Source: an uncultured Eubacterium sp.
Lineage (GTDB): Bacteria; Bacillota; Clostridia; Lachnospirales; Lachnospiraceae
Direction: 5' to 3'
NCBI GenBank assembly: GCA_900547255.1
Contig: URGC01000060.1
Span: 1-15,617, forward strand
DNA length: 15,617 nt
A program made the translations under genes and the position numbers. Positions 1 to 7,242 of this stretch are shown here, one piece after another (positions within the stretch are counted from its first letter, which is position 1; every line of letters begins with the position of its first letter). Below the pieces are notes generated by a model. That model saw only the letters and a program-made list of their open reading frames with translations. It was not told where the DNA came from and ran no database searches.

Positions 1-87
1 TATTGCCAGCATATAAAATATTTAAGTCAAGAACGATATATCAATTTTTTACAGAATAAAAAAATAACAGATGGGGGACTAAGATGA
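1..87 (+). other. Possible 3' end of an upstream gene (frame unresolved)
   Basis: Two plus-strand frames are open into the window edge. One ends at a TAA at 57-59 (18 codons visible). The other ends at a TGA at 85-87, which would overlap the mgsA start as ATGA. Both short tails are A+T-rich and I cannot identify either. mgsA in clostridia often follows a cell-shape or cell-division gene, so a co-transcribed upstream gene is plausible, but this is inference. Confidence 0.25.
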
Positions 88-575
88 TTAAATATCTTAC
101 AATGACAATTGAAAAACAAAAAAATATAGCATTGATTGCTCACGACGGAAAAAAACAGGATATGTTGAAATGGTGTATGGACAATAAAGAGATTTTACAG
201 CAACATAATCTATCAGGAACCGGAACAACTGCAAGAATGATAGCAGATCATGTTGGATTAAAGATAAAAGGATATAACAGTGGTCCATTAGGAGGAGATC
301 AGCAGATAGGGGCAAAAATTGTAGAAGGAAATATCGACATGGTTATTTTTTTCTCCGATCCACTGGCAGCACAGCCACATGACCCGGATGTTAAGGCACT
401 TCTTAGAATTGCACAGGTGTATGATATACCGATTGCAAATAATATTGCGACAGCGGATTTTATGATTCATTCAACACTTATGAATGAACAGTATTCACAT
501 CAAATTGAAAATTTTAAAAATACTGTGGATGTCAGAGTAAAAGAAATGCCATTGGTGCTCAATTGTGATCATTGA
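84..575 (+). CDS. mgsA: Methylglyoxal synthase
   Basis: This cytosolic enzyme converts dihydroxyacetone phosphate to methylglyoxal and inorganic phosphate, a bypass of lower glycolysis when phosphate is short or sugar phosphates pile up. The 163-residue protein has the family length and motifs: IALIAHD (15-21), the phosphate-binding GTGTTA (45-50), GPLGGDQQIG (67-76) with the presumed catalytic Asp72, FFSDP (89-93), and HDPDVKALLR (99-108) with His99 and Asp102, matching E. coli His98 and Asp101. IATADF at 121-126 closes the conserved core. The start at 84 is preferred over the in-frame ATG at 102 because GGGGGAC (73-79) lies just upstream of it, while 102 has no ribosome binding site. No strong terminator follows. 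Confidence 0.95.
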   Translation: MIKYLTMTIEKQKNIALIAHDGKKQDMLKWCMDNKEILQQHNLSGTGTTARMIADHVGLKIKGYNSGPLGGDQQIGAKIVEGNIDMVIFFSDPLAAQPHDPDVKALLRIAQVYDIPIANNIATADFMIHSTLMNEQYSHQIENFKNTVDVRVKEMPLVLNCDH

Positions 576-937
576 TTCTAATAATGTCAGGCTGGACAAT
601 TGGCTTATTTAAAGCCATTTAGATGATTTCAGCCAAAATGATGGCATTTACACTTCGCTAAACCAATCTTTTTTCTTTAAATTAATAGCAACATGAAAAA
701 AATCCAAAATAAACAAGTTTTTCGGATTTTTTAAGCATTTTTCCGAAAAGAAGCCAAATCAAATCTTTTAGCAGGTTAAATGAGATGGTTTCGGACATTT
801 TTGGATTTTTTACAGAAATTCATGATGTTTTATCCAATTTGACAAAGAAGACCAGTCTTAAAAAGTTTATTTGTAAGCAGGTACAGGTATATCGAGGGAA
901 ACCAGCTGCTTCCACTGTTCCTTATATAGTTTAATAA
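576..937. other. Intergenic region between convergent mgsA and the MATE gene
   Basis: About 360 bases without a recognisable gene. It holds a weak 6-bp hairpin (TGGCTT/AAGCCA near 600-618) and an 8-bp inverted repeat (TTTTCGGA/TCCGAAAA around 718-749) with a long T-rich loop, either of which could aid termination. A plus-strand frame is open from 713 to a TAA at 932-934. Its only ATG, at 785, would give 49 residues, with no convincing ribosome binding site and no family I recognise. It could be a gene remnant or chance. Confidence 0.45.
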
Positions 938-2263
938 TTACAGGTTATACTTTTTAAAGAATTTTCTCATGCTTATAATAAGCGGAATTACCATGACAAT
1001 CCATGCTATGGGTTCTGCAACAATTATTCCTATATATCCAATCGCTGGGGCGAGCAGGACGGCGGCAAGCACCTTTACAATAAGCTCCATGGAGCTTGAA
1101 ATAAGAGGTGTTATGTTGTCACCAAATCCCTGCATGCCCTGTCTGAACAGGCATATTACCGCTGGAATATAATATAGAGCTGTGTTGATGCGAAGGTAAA
1201 GTGTTGCTGTATCAATGACCTCTGGCTCTGAAGTTGCTGTTATTGCATTGATGATAACAGGAGATAATGTGTTAGCAACAACAATGACAGCTGTACACCA
1301 TATGAATGTAAGAAGTACAGATGACCTGATTCCTGTTTTAATTCTTGAATATTCTCCAGCACCGAAATTCTGGCTGCAATAAGTCGCAAGAGTTGTTCCA
1401 AATACCGAGAATGGCAGCATGAATATTGATGATGCCTTTCTTGCAGCAGTGTGTGCAACAATTATATTCGTTCCAAATGTATTAATGCTTGTCTGTAATG
1501 CAACAGTTCCTATATGTACAAATGAAATCATAAAGCTCATGGAAGCACCTGTAGATAACATTTTTACCAGAAGCGGTTTTGATTCTATGAAGTTATCCAT
1601 GCAAAGGTGAAGCTCTGGATATTTCTTATACATATATATAAAACACAGTATGGCAGATACAAGCTGTGATACTACAGTTGCGACAGCAGCTCCTGCAACA
1701 CCCGTGTCCAGATATTTTATGAATGTGTAATCAAGAATTATATTCAGTACTGTAGATATAATAAGGAATATTAATGGTGTAAATGAATCACCTATAGCTC
1801 TTAATATAGAAGCAAGCATGTTATACATAGCTCCGGCAATAAGTCCCATCATTATAATTCTAAGATATGATGATGAGGCATCGAAAAGTTCTGGAGACAC
1901 ATTTAAAAGATTAAGGATTCCGTAGAGGGCAATTGTGCCGGCTGCGCTTATTGCAACAGTGATGGATACGCTGAGAACAACTGTGCCAGCAATAGCATTT
2001 TTCATAATTCTTTTATTGCCTGCACCAAAGTAAGTTGCTATAATTATTCCGAATCCGTTGGTAAAGCCATTCAGCAGATTGTTAAGAAGGTCACAAAGTG
2101 ATGTTGTGGCACCGACTGCTGCCAGCGCAGTGTCACCTAACAGCGCACCTACAATACGTGTGTCAACAAGGCTGTAGAATAGCTGGAAAAGCTGACCGAT
2201 AAACAATGGTACAGCGAACATAAGAATCATTTTAACAGGTGAGCCTTTAGTAAGGTTTCGCAT
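938..2263 (-). CDS. MATE-family multidrug/cation exporter
   Basis: A 441-residue integral membrane protein of the MATE (NorM/DinF-like) family, which exports cationic drugs or metabolites using a Na+ or H+ gradient. The N-terminus (LTKGSPVKMILMFAVPLFIG, residues 4-23) is the usual opening of this subfamily, followed by DTRIVGALLGDTALAAVGAT. Hydrophobic segments repeat in two related halves, as expected for 12 transmembrane helices; the second half carries the characteristic QNFGAGEYSRI stretch. The length is normal for the family. On its strand GGAGATAC lies just upstream of the ATG, which fixes the start. It is transcribed divergently from hypA across a 112-bp A+T-rich gap and stands alone. 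The substrate cannot be told from sequence. Confidence 0.92.
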   Translation of the reverse strand: MRNLTKGSPVKMILMFAVPLFIGQLFQLFYSLVDTRIVGALLGDTALAAVGATTSLCDLLNNLLNGFTNGFGIIIATYFGAGNKRIMKNAIAGTVVLSVSITVAISAAGTIALYGILNLLNVSPELFDASSSYLRIIMMGLIAGAMYNMLASILRAIGDSFTPLIFLIISTVLNIILDYTFIKYLDTGVAGAAVATVVSQLVSAILCFIYMYKKYPELHLCMDNFIESKPLLVKMLSTGASMSFMISFVHIGTVALQTSINTFGTNIIVAHTAARKASSIFMLPFSVFGTTLATYCSQNFGAGEYSRIKTGIRSSVLLTFIWCTAVIVVANTLSPVIINAITATSEPEVIDTATLYLRINTALYYIPAVICLFRQGMQGFGDNITPLISSSMELIVKVLAAVLLAPAIGYIGIIVAEPIAWIVMVIPLIISMRKFFKKYNL

Positions 2264-2321
2264 AGGTATCTCCTTTATATAAGTAAATAATTAAGCAGTA
2301 TTTAGCTATATAAGTTTATAA

Positions 2322-2350
2322 TTGATTGTGAATCTTGTGTATTATATTCT
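2322..2350 (+). promoter_or_regulatory. Predicted sigma-A promoter for hypA
   Basis: TTGATT at 2322-2327 and TATTCT at 2345-2350 are separated by 17 bases. This puts the likely start of transcription about 20 bases before the hypA ATG, leaving a very short leader with only a weak AAAG ribosome binding site. Confidence 0.4.
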
Positions 2351-2375
2351 AATGTGAAAGGTTTGTAAAGAATAC

Positions 2376-2720
2376 ATGCATGAATTAGGAATAGTGTTTC
2401 ACATAGCTAAGCAGATAGAAGAGATTGCGCAGGCTAATAATGTGAAAAAAGTTAATAAAGTCGTATTAGAGATAGGTGAGGTATCAACTGTCGTTGGAAG
2501 TTACCTTACTGACTGCTGGAATTGGAATGCTGGAAGGAATGAGCTTTTATCAGGCAGTGAACTTGTCATAGAGACAATCCCGGGAATAACATATTGCAAC
2601 GGATGTGGACAGCAGTACGAGACAGTTAAATATGGCAAGATATGTCCTAACTGTCACAGTGAAGATACATTTCTCATACAGGGAAATGAGACAGAGATTA
2701 AAGAAATTGAGGTAGAATAG
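2376..2720 (+). CDS. hypA: HypA-family nickel metallochaperone
   Basis: HypA proteins deliver nickel to [NiFe]-hydrogenase precursors, and in some bacteria to urease, with HypB. The 114-residue protein starts with the diagnostic Met-His-Glu, in which His2 and the N-terminus bind nickel. It has the conserved LEIGEVS segment (31-37) and a zinc ribbon made by Cys74-x2-Cys77 and Cys90-x2-Cys93. The length is typical. The ribosome binding site is weak (AAAG at 2367-2370), but the MHE start leaves little doubt. No hypB, hypCDEF, hydrogenase or urease gene is present in the window; instead the gene is followed after two bases by tcdA. It may act with hyp genes elsewhere or have another metal-related role. 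Confidence 0.93.
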   Translation: MHELGIVFHIAKQIEEIAQANNVKKVNKVVLEIGEVSTVVGSYLTDCWNWNAGRNELLSGSELVIETIPGITYCNGCGQQYETVKYGKICPNCHSEDTFLIQGNETEIKEIEVE

Positions 2721-2722
2721 AT

Positions 2723-3493
2723 ATGTTAAATCAGTTTTCCAGAACACAGCTTTTGTTAGGCAGTAATTCAATGGAAAAGTTAAAAAACTCCAGAGTTGCC
2801 GTGTTTGGTATAGGAGGAGTTGGCGGATACGTATGTGAGGCACTTGTAAGAAGCGGAGTTGGTGCATTTGACTTAATAGATGATGACAAGGTCTGCCTTA
2901 CTAATCTTAACAGGCAGATTATCGCGACAAGAAAGACTGTTGGCAGGTACAAGGTTGATGTCATGAAAGAGCGTATACTTGATATCAATCCAGATGCTAA
3001 AGTTGAAGTGTACAAATGCTTTTTCCTGCCAGAGAATGCGGATGATTTTCCATTTGAAGAATATGACTATATAGTTGATGCAGTGGATACTGTCACAGCC
3101 AAAATTGCTATTGTTATGAAAGCAAAAGAAAAGAATGTGCCTGTTATCAGTTCAATGGGAGCTGGCAACAAGCTTGATGGAAGCATGTTTCGTGTAGCAG
3201 ATATATATAAGACAAAGGTGTGTCCGCTTGCCAAGGTTATGCGCCATGAGTTAAAGAAGCGTGGCATTAAGAAGCTTAAAGTTGTTTATTCAGAAGAATA
3301 TTCAACAAGACCTTTAGAGGATATGTCTATAAGCTGCCGTACCAACTGCATATGTCCACCGGGAGCAGCCCACAAATGTACGGAAAGACGTGACATACCA
3401 GGCAGTGTTGCATTTGTGCCATCAGTAGCAGGGCTGATAATAGGTGGTGAGGTTGTTAAAGACCTGACAAAGGACTGTGTAAGAGAAATATAA
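2723..3493 (+). CDS. tcdA: tRNA threonylcarbamoyladenosine dehydratase (E1-like)
   Basis: TcdA (CsdL/YgdL) uses ATP to dehydrate and cyclise t6A37 of ANN-decoding tRNAs to ct6A. The 256-residue protein has the ThiF/MoeB/E1 Rossmann nucleotide-binding loop FGIGGVGG (28-35), then DDDKVCLTNLNRQ (about 53-65) with the conserved Asp, Asn and Arg that bind ATP, and the DAVDTVTAK adenylation region. The second half has the TcdA-specific DPLA-like segment (CPLAKVMRHELKKRGI) and the Cys-rich SCRTNCICPPGAAHKC run that separates TcdA from MoeB and ThiF. The start follows hypA by two bases, with GAGGT at 2709-2713 inside hypA as its ribosome binding site, so translation is probably coupled. The usual partner CsdE/CsdA is not nearby. 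Confidence 0.9.
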   Translation: MLNQFSRTQLLLGSNSMEKLKNSRVAVFGIGGVGGYVCEALVRSGVGAFDLIDDDKVCLTNLNRQIIATRKTVGRYKVDVMKERILDINPDAKVEVYKCFFLPENADDFPFEEYDYIVDAVDTVTAKIAIVMKAKEKNVPVISSMGAGNKLDGSMFRVADIYKTKVCPLAKVMRHELKKRGIKKLKVVYSEEYSTRPLEDMSISCRTNCICPPGAAHKCTERRDIPGSVAFVPSVAGLIIGGEVVKDLTKDCVREI

Positions 3494-3519
3494 GTATATT
3501 ATTAACAGGGGGAGCGTAT

Positions 3520-4776
3520 ATGCAGGAGATTAAATGTCCTAATTGTGGAGAGGTATTTCAGGTTGATGAGTCTGGATATGCACAGATATTAAGCCAGGTC
3601 AGAGATAAGGAATTCGACAAAGAGATAAGACAACGTGAAAAGCTTATCGAAAGCCAGAAAGAGTTAGAGATTGAGAAGCTCAAAGCACAGCTTAAAGCCT
3701 TGGAAGAGGCTGCTGACAAAGACGTTAAGCTCGCTGTTACAGAAGCTCTAAGCAAACAGAAGCAGGAAGCACAGCAAGAATTAAACAGACAGCAGCATGA
3801 AGCGCAGGAAGCCCTGAATAAGCAGGAGAGAAAATCAATAGAAGAACTTGCTGATAAGGATATTGAGATTGCAAAGTTAAAGGGACAGCTTGAGAGCAAG
3901 GATAATGAGAGTAAGTTAAAATCACAGGCATTAAAAGAACAGTACGAGGACAAGTTAAAGTTAAAAGATGAGCAGATTGAGTATTATCGTGATTTTAAGG
4001 CAAGACAGTCAACCAAGATGGTAGGCGAGAGTCTTGAACAGCATTGTGATATTGAATTTAACAAGCTTCGTGCAACTGCATTTCCTAATGCATATTTTGG
4101 CAAGGATAATGATGCCAGAACTGGAAGTAAGGGCGATTTCATATTCAGGGAAGCGGATGCGTCTGGAACAGAATTTATATCAATTATGTTTGAGATGAAA
4201 AATCAGATGGATGAAACTGCTACCAAAAAAAAGAATGAGGATTTCTTAAAGGAGCTTGATAAAGACAGAAGAGAAAAAAACTGCGAATATGCTGTGCTTG
4301 TGTCACTTCTTGAGACAGACAATGAGCTTTATAATACTGGAATTGTGGATGTATCATACAGATACCCCAAAATGTATGTAGTAAGGCCACAGTTTTTTAT
4401 TCCTATTATAACGCTTCTTAGAAATGCGGCACTTAATTCACTTGAATATAAGCAGGAATTAGAGACAATCCGCAACCAGAATATTGATATATCTAATTTT
4501 GAAGAGAAAATCAATGTATTCAAGGATGGATTTTCAAGGAATTTCAGGCTTGCAAGCGAGAAATTTAATAATGCGATTGACGAGATTGATAAATCAATAT
4601 CACACCTGCAAAAGATTAAAGAAGCTCTTTTATCATCAGAGAATAATTTAAGACTTGCAAACAATAAAGCAGAAGACCTTACAATCAAAAAGCTTACAAG
4701 AGGCAATCCTACAATGAAGGAGTTATTTGACAAGCACAAGAAGCTTGAAGAAAAAAATCCAGACAGTGAAAATTAG
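3520..4776 (+). CDS. DUF2130 coiled-coil protein with a nuclease-like core
   Basis: A 418-residue protein of the DUF2130 family. It opens with a CPNCGEVF zinc-ribbon half (Cys6, Cys9). Residues about 25-160 are an almost unbroken Lys/Glu/Gln-rich coiled coil. A globular domain covers about 160-320 and a second charged helical tail reaches the C-terminus. The globular domain has GSKGDFIF (Asp206) and, about 19 residues on, FEMKNQ (Glu225, Lys227), with Glu170 in a preceding helix. This spacing resembles a PD-(D/E)XK nuclease core. I believe DUF2130 has been grouped with that fold but cannot confirm it here. GGGGAGC at 3508-3514 sets the start. The gene follows tcdA by 26 bases and is probably in the same transcript. 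The biological role is unknown. Confidence 0.82.
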   Translation: MQEIKCPNCGEVFQVDESGYAQILSQVRDKEFDKEIRQREKLIESQKELEIEKLKAQLKALEEAADKDVKLAVTEALSKQKQEAQQELNRQQHEAQEALNKQERKSIEELADKDIEIAKLKGQLESKDNESKLKSQALKEQYEDKLKLKDEQIEYYRDFKARQSTKMVGESLEQHCDIEFNKLRATAFPNAYFGKDNDARTGSKGDFIFREADASGTEFISIMFEMKNQMDETATKKKNEDFLKELDKDRREKNCEYAVLVSLLETDNELYNTGIVDVSYRYPKMYVVRPQFFIPIITLLRNAALNSLEYKQELETIRNQNIDISNFEEKINVFKDGFSRNFRLASEKFNNAIDEIDKSISHLQKIKEALLSSENNLRLANNKAEDLTIKKLTRGNPTMKELFDKHKKLEEKNPDSEN

Positions 4777-4790
4777 TGATCTGGCATTAT

Positions 4791-4796
4791 TATAAT
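4791..4796 (+). promoter_or_regulatory. Possible -10 element for the ECF S-component gene
   Basis: A perfect TATAAT lies just after the DUF2130 gene. No good -35 hexamer is seen 17 bases upstream, so the promoter is tentative. A start near 4803 would place the whole structured leader 4828-4920 in the transcript. Confidence 0.3.
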
Positions 4797-4826
4797 ATGC
4801 TGAATTGGATATTTTAATCATACCAA

Positions 4827-4922
4827 ATGTGTGCCATTATTCTTTAGAGTTAATCAGTGCTTTGCACACAGAGTACTGGTTCGTACATACAAAAGATGTG
4901 TGCGGAAAAGAGGAAGAATATG
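4827..4922 (+). promoter_or_regulatory. Switch-like 5' leader of the ECF transporter gene
   Basis: Two copies of ATGTGTGC (4827-4834 and 4896-4903) flank one GCACACA (4864-4870), which can pair with only one copy at a time. A separate TATTCTT (4838-4844) is complementary to AAGAATA (4914-4920), which covers the end of the ribosome binding site (GAGGAAG, 4910-4916) and the first base of the ATG. Pairing of GCACACA with the second copy nests inside this outer helix and would close the start site. Pairing with the first copy is topologically incompatible with the outer helix unless a pseudoknot forms, so it would leave the start open. This is the layout of a translational riboswitch. I do not recognise a known class. 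Confidence 0.45.
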
Positions 4923-5504
4923 AAAGATAACAGTGGTAAGATTAAGGTATTGGCACAGGCTGCTTTATGTGCAGCACTCTGCTATGTAGGTGCAACATTT
5001 ATCAAGATTGATATTCCAGTTGGAACAGAGAGGACAATGTTTCACTTTGGTAATACATTCTGCGTACTTGCAGCATTGCTTGTAGGCGGTGTATGGGGCG
5101 GTCTTGCAGGAGCTGTCGGTATGACAATCAGTGACCTTACAACAGCGTATGTAACAAGTGCTCCTAAGACATTTGTATTAAAGTTATGTATCGGTCTTAT
5201 TGTCGGTGCTGTAGCACATAAGGGCTTCAAGCTTTCAAGAGAACATTCAGCTAAATATGTAACAGTTGCAACAATCGTTTCGTCAGCAGCTGGCATGGTA
5301 TTTAATATTTTTGCTGACCCTATCGTTGGATATTTCTATAAGACATATATCCTCGGTGTGCCACAGGATTTATCAAAGGCGCTTGCTAAGATTGGTGCTG
5401 TGACAACATCAGTTAATGCAGTAGTTGCAGTTATATTTGCGTCAATAATATATCTTATATTAAGACCAATCTTTAAGAAGAGTGGAATGTTAAGAGAGAT
5501 GTAA
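4920..5504 (+). CDS. ECF transporter S-component (substrate-binding membrane subunit)
   Basis: A 194-residue polytopic membrane protein, the substrate-capturing subunit of an energy-coupling-factor vitamin or cofactor importer. It would share the EcfA/EcfA'/EcfT module encoded elsewhere. The N-terminal basic stretch is followed by LAQAALCAALCYVGATFIKI and the family-typical IPVGTERTMFHFGN loop. Gly/Ala-rich helices follow, including LLVGGVWGGLAGAVGMTISDL, and about five to six membrane segments are visible. I would place it in the DUF1393-like group of S-components, whose substrates vary, so the cargo cannot be named. The ATG at 4920 is chosen over a possible upstream TTG-type start at 4857, because GAGGAAG lies 3-4 bases before it and the upstream codons fall in the structured leader. 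Confidence 0.87.
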   Translation: MKDNSGKIKVLAQAALCAALCYVGATFIKIDIPVGTERTMFHFGNTFCVLAALLVGGVWGGLAGAVGMTISDLTTAYVTSAPKTFVLKLCIGLIVGAVAHKGFKLSREHSAKYVTVATIVSSAAGMVFNIFADPIVGYFYKTYILGVPQDLSKALAKIGAVTTSVNAVVAVIFASIIYLILRPIFKKSGMLREM

Positions 5505-5510
5505 TTGTAC

Positions 5511-5540
5511 TTGACAATAAATATCTGTATTTATTATTAT
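5511..5540 (+). promoter_or_regulatory. Sigma-A promoter for the ABC exporter operon
   Basis: A perfect TTGACA at 5511-5516 lies six bases after the ECF gene's stop codon. TATTAT at 5535-5540 follows with an 18-base spacer. A TATAAT at 5538-5543 overlaps it but would need a 21-base spacer. The expected transcript starts near 5548, giving a leader of about 90 bases before the exporter. Confidence 0.65.
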
Positions 5541-5575
5541 AATATCAATAATATGTAGCAGCGTTGAAGGCTGTA

Positions 5576-5613
5576 AAAATGCTTCTTGTCTTGATATGGG
5601 CAGGAAGCATTTT
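5576..5613 (+). terminator. Terminator-like hairpin in the leader of the ABC operon
   Basis: The arms 5576-5588 (AAAATGCTTCTTG) and 5601-5613 (CAGGAAGCATTTT) pair over 13 bp with a single G-U, around a 12-base loop. The stem is A-rich on the left and ends in TTTT, with no further T-run. It lies downstream of the promoter at 5511-5540 and 27 bases before the exporter GTG. It may therefore end transcripts from the ECF gene, or act as an attenuator for the exporter. Confidence 0.55.
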
Positions 5614-5647
5614 GCTATCAATGCGGAAATGGAGTTTTGTGTGTTAA
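5579..5647 (+). CDS. Possible leader peptide upstream of the ABC exporter
   Basis: A 22-codon frame starts at ATG 5579, eight bases after GAAGG (5566-5570). Its TAA (5645-5647) overlaps the exporter's GTG start (5641). The predicted peptide begins MLLVLIWAGS and is hydrophobic. Nearly the whole terminator-like hairpin lies inside it, so ribosome movement would open or allow the hairpin, as in leader-peptide attenuation known for B. subtilis bmrCD. No family match is expected at this length, and it could be chance. Confidence 0.25.
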   Translation: MLLVLIWAGSILLSMRKWSFVC

Positions 5648-7242
5648 AGTATATAAAAAAGTATTGGGTTTTTGCGTTACTTGCACCATTATTCATGGTT
5701 GGAGAGGTTGTTATGGACTTATTCCAGCCGGGTCTTATGAGTACTATTATTGATGATGGCGTACTTGGAATTAATAATGGTAATGTGGGTGACCTTAATA
5801 TAGTTATAAATACGGGAATTAAGATGATAGTATTTGTGGCTATAGGTGGATTATGTGGTGTTATGTCAGGAGTGTCTGCCAATCTGTGTTCGCAGAATTT
5901 TGGCAACGATTTAAGAAAAGATACATTTAAAAAGATAATGTCGTTTTCTTTTTCGCAGACAGACCAGTTTTCAACAGGTTCACTTATAACAAGAGTGACT
6001 AATGATATCACACAGCTGCAGACATTTGTAATGCAGTGCATCAGAGGCTTTGTAAGAACGTTCATGCTGTTTGCAGGCGGAATATTCTGTATGCTGCGAT
6101 TGAATATGTCATTTGGAATTATAATTGTGTGTGCGCTGCCATTTATTATATTCTGCGTAATATTTTTCATATCCAAGGCAAATCCCATGTTTGGAAAGCT
6201 TCAAAGAAAGCTGGACAAGGTTAACAATGTTATGCAGGAGAATGTGTCAGGTTCAAGAGTAGTTAAGGCTTATGTCAAAGAGGACTATGAGATTAACCGG
6301 TTTGGAAGAGCTAATGAAGAACTGGTTGACACACAGTTGCGTGTTCTTGTGCTTTTGTCATACATGACACCTATTATGAACATTATTCTTAATCTTTCAG
6401 TGGTTGCGGTTATCAGACTTGGTTCAATACAGGTGGCGGCAGGTGCAGTTACACCTGGCAATGTTATGGCTGCTATTACATACGTGACACAGGTTTTAAA
6501 TGCTGTCATGAGAATGACTATGATTTTCCAGACCGCATCAAGAGGTGTTGCTTCAGGAAGACGTGTTATGGAAGTACTTCAGTGTGAACCTGTCATAAAA
6601 GATGGTGAAACAGGCTGTGGCAAATCGTCTCTTGTAGGACTTATACCAAGATTTTATGATGTGACATCAGGTAAAGTTCTTGTTGATGATATAGATGTAA
6701 GAGACTATAAGCTTCACGCTTTGAGAGATAAGGTATCGATAGCACTTCAGAAAAGTGAGATTTTCTCGGAGTCTATCAAGGAAAATATTGCATGGGGCGA
6801 TAAAACAGCTGATGATAACGAGATTGAGGCTGCTGCAAATGTTGCACAGGCAATGGAATTTATCAGGACCAGGCCAGATGGAATGGATACAATTCTCAAT
6901 CAGGGCGGAACCAGCCTGTCAGGTGGTCAGAAGCAGAGAGTTGCGATAAGCAGGGCTGTTCTTAAAAAGTCAGAGATTCTTATATTTGATGATACGACAA
7001 GTGCGCTTGATTTAAAGACAGAGGCTGATCTGTATAATGAGCTTAAACAGATGCATTCAGGCATGACAAAGATTATCATTGCCCAAAGAATTGCGTCTAT
7101 TAAGAATGCAGACAGGATTGTTGTCCTTGATAATGGAAAGTTATCGGCAGTCGGAACTCATAATGAATTATTAAAGAGCAGTGCGATATATGCAGATATA
7201 TGTGCTTCACAGCTTGGAAATGAGGTGCTTGATGGAAAATAA
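5641..7242 (+). CDS. ABC exporter subunit A (degenerate ATP site), lacking about 40 NBD residues
   Basis: Half-exporter with six membrane helices fused to an ATPase domain, partner of the next gene. The start is GTG 5641, preceded by GGAG (5631-5634) at a six-base spacing; this gives the usual MLKYIKKYW opening, 533 residues. ATPase motifs: Walker A GETGCGKSS (322-330), Q-loop LQKSEIF, LSGGQ (426-430), Walker B ILIFDD with Asp451 in place of the catalytic Glu, and Gln482 in place of the switch His. This is the degenerate-site half of a TM287/288-like heterodimer. Odd point: only about 12 residues join the membrane domain end (MEVLQ) to Walker A, against about 53 in the partner. The A-loop aromatic, the first beta strands and the strand leading into the P-loop are missing, in frame. 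The protein may be impaired. Confidence 0.88.
   Translation: MLKYIKKYWVFALLAPLFMVGEVVMDLFQPGLMSTIIDDGVLGINNGNVGDLNIVINTGIKMIVFVAIGGLCGVMSGVSANLCSQNFGNDLRKDTFKKIMSFSFSQTDQFSTGSLITRVTNDITQLQTFVMQCIRGFVRTFMLFAGGIFCMLRLNMSFGIIIVCALPFIIFCVIFFISKANPMFGKLQRKLDKVNNVMQENVSGSRVVKAYVKEDYEINRFGRANEELVDTQLRVLVLLSYMTPIMNIILNLSVVAVIRLGSIQVAAGAVTPGNVMAAITYVTQVLNAVMRMTMIFQTASRGVASGRRVMEVLQCEPVIKDGETGCGKSSLVGLIPRFYDVTSGKVLVDDIDVRDYKLHALRDKVSIALQKSEIFSESIKENIAWGDKTADDNEIEAAANVAQAMEFIRTRPDGMDTILNQGGTSLSGGQKQRVAISRAVLKKSEILIFDDTTSALDLKTEADLYNELKQMHSGMTKIIIAQRIASIKNADRIVVLDNGKLSAVGTHNELLKSSAIYADICASQLGNEVLDGK

Noticed and set aside
848..859. AAGACCAGTCTT palindrome as a terminator of the MATE gene
   Set aside because: Only 5 bp on each side with a two-base centre, too small a loop to form a stable RNA hairpin.
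3558..3953. A Ser/Cys/Leu-rich minus-strand frame
   Set aside because: It is the reverse reading of the Lys/Glu/Gln-rich coiled coil of the DUF2130 gene.
4784..4800. GCAT...ATGC A+T-rich dyad after the DUF2130 gene as a terminator
   Set aside because: The stem is short and almost all A-T, with no T-run; it more likely includes a -10 element.
5596..5640. ATG starts at 5596 and 5629 for the first ABC subunit
   Set aside because: Both add residues not seen in the family, and 5596 lies in the hairpin. GTG 5641 has GGAG at the right distance.
5490..6188. A 232-codon open frame on the minus strand
   Set aside because: It lies opposite the ECF and ABC genes, has no ribosome binding site or recognisable motif, and is low in complexity; it is a shadow of real coding sequence.
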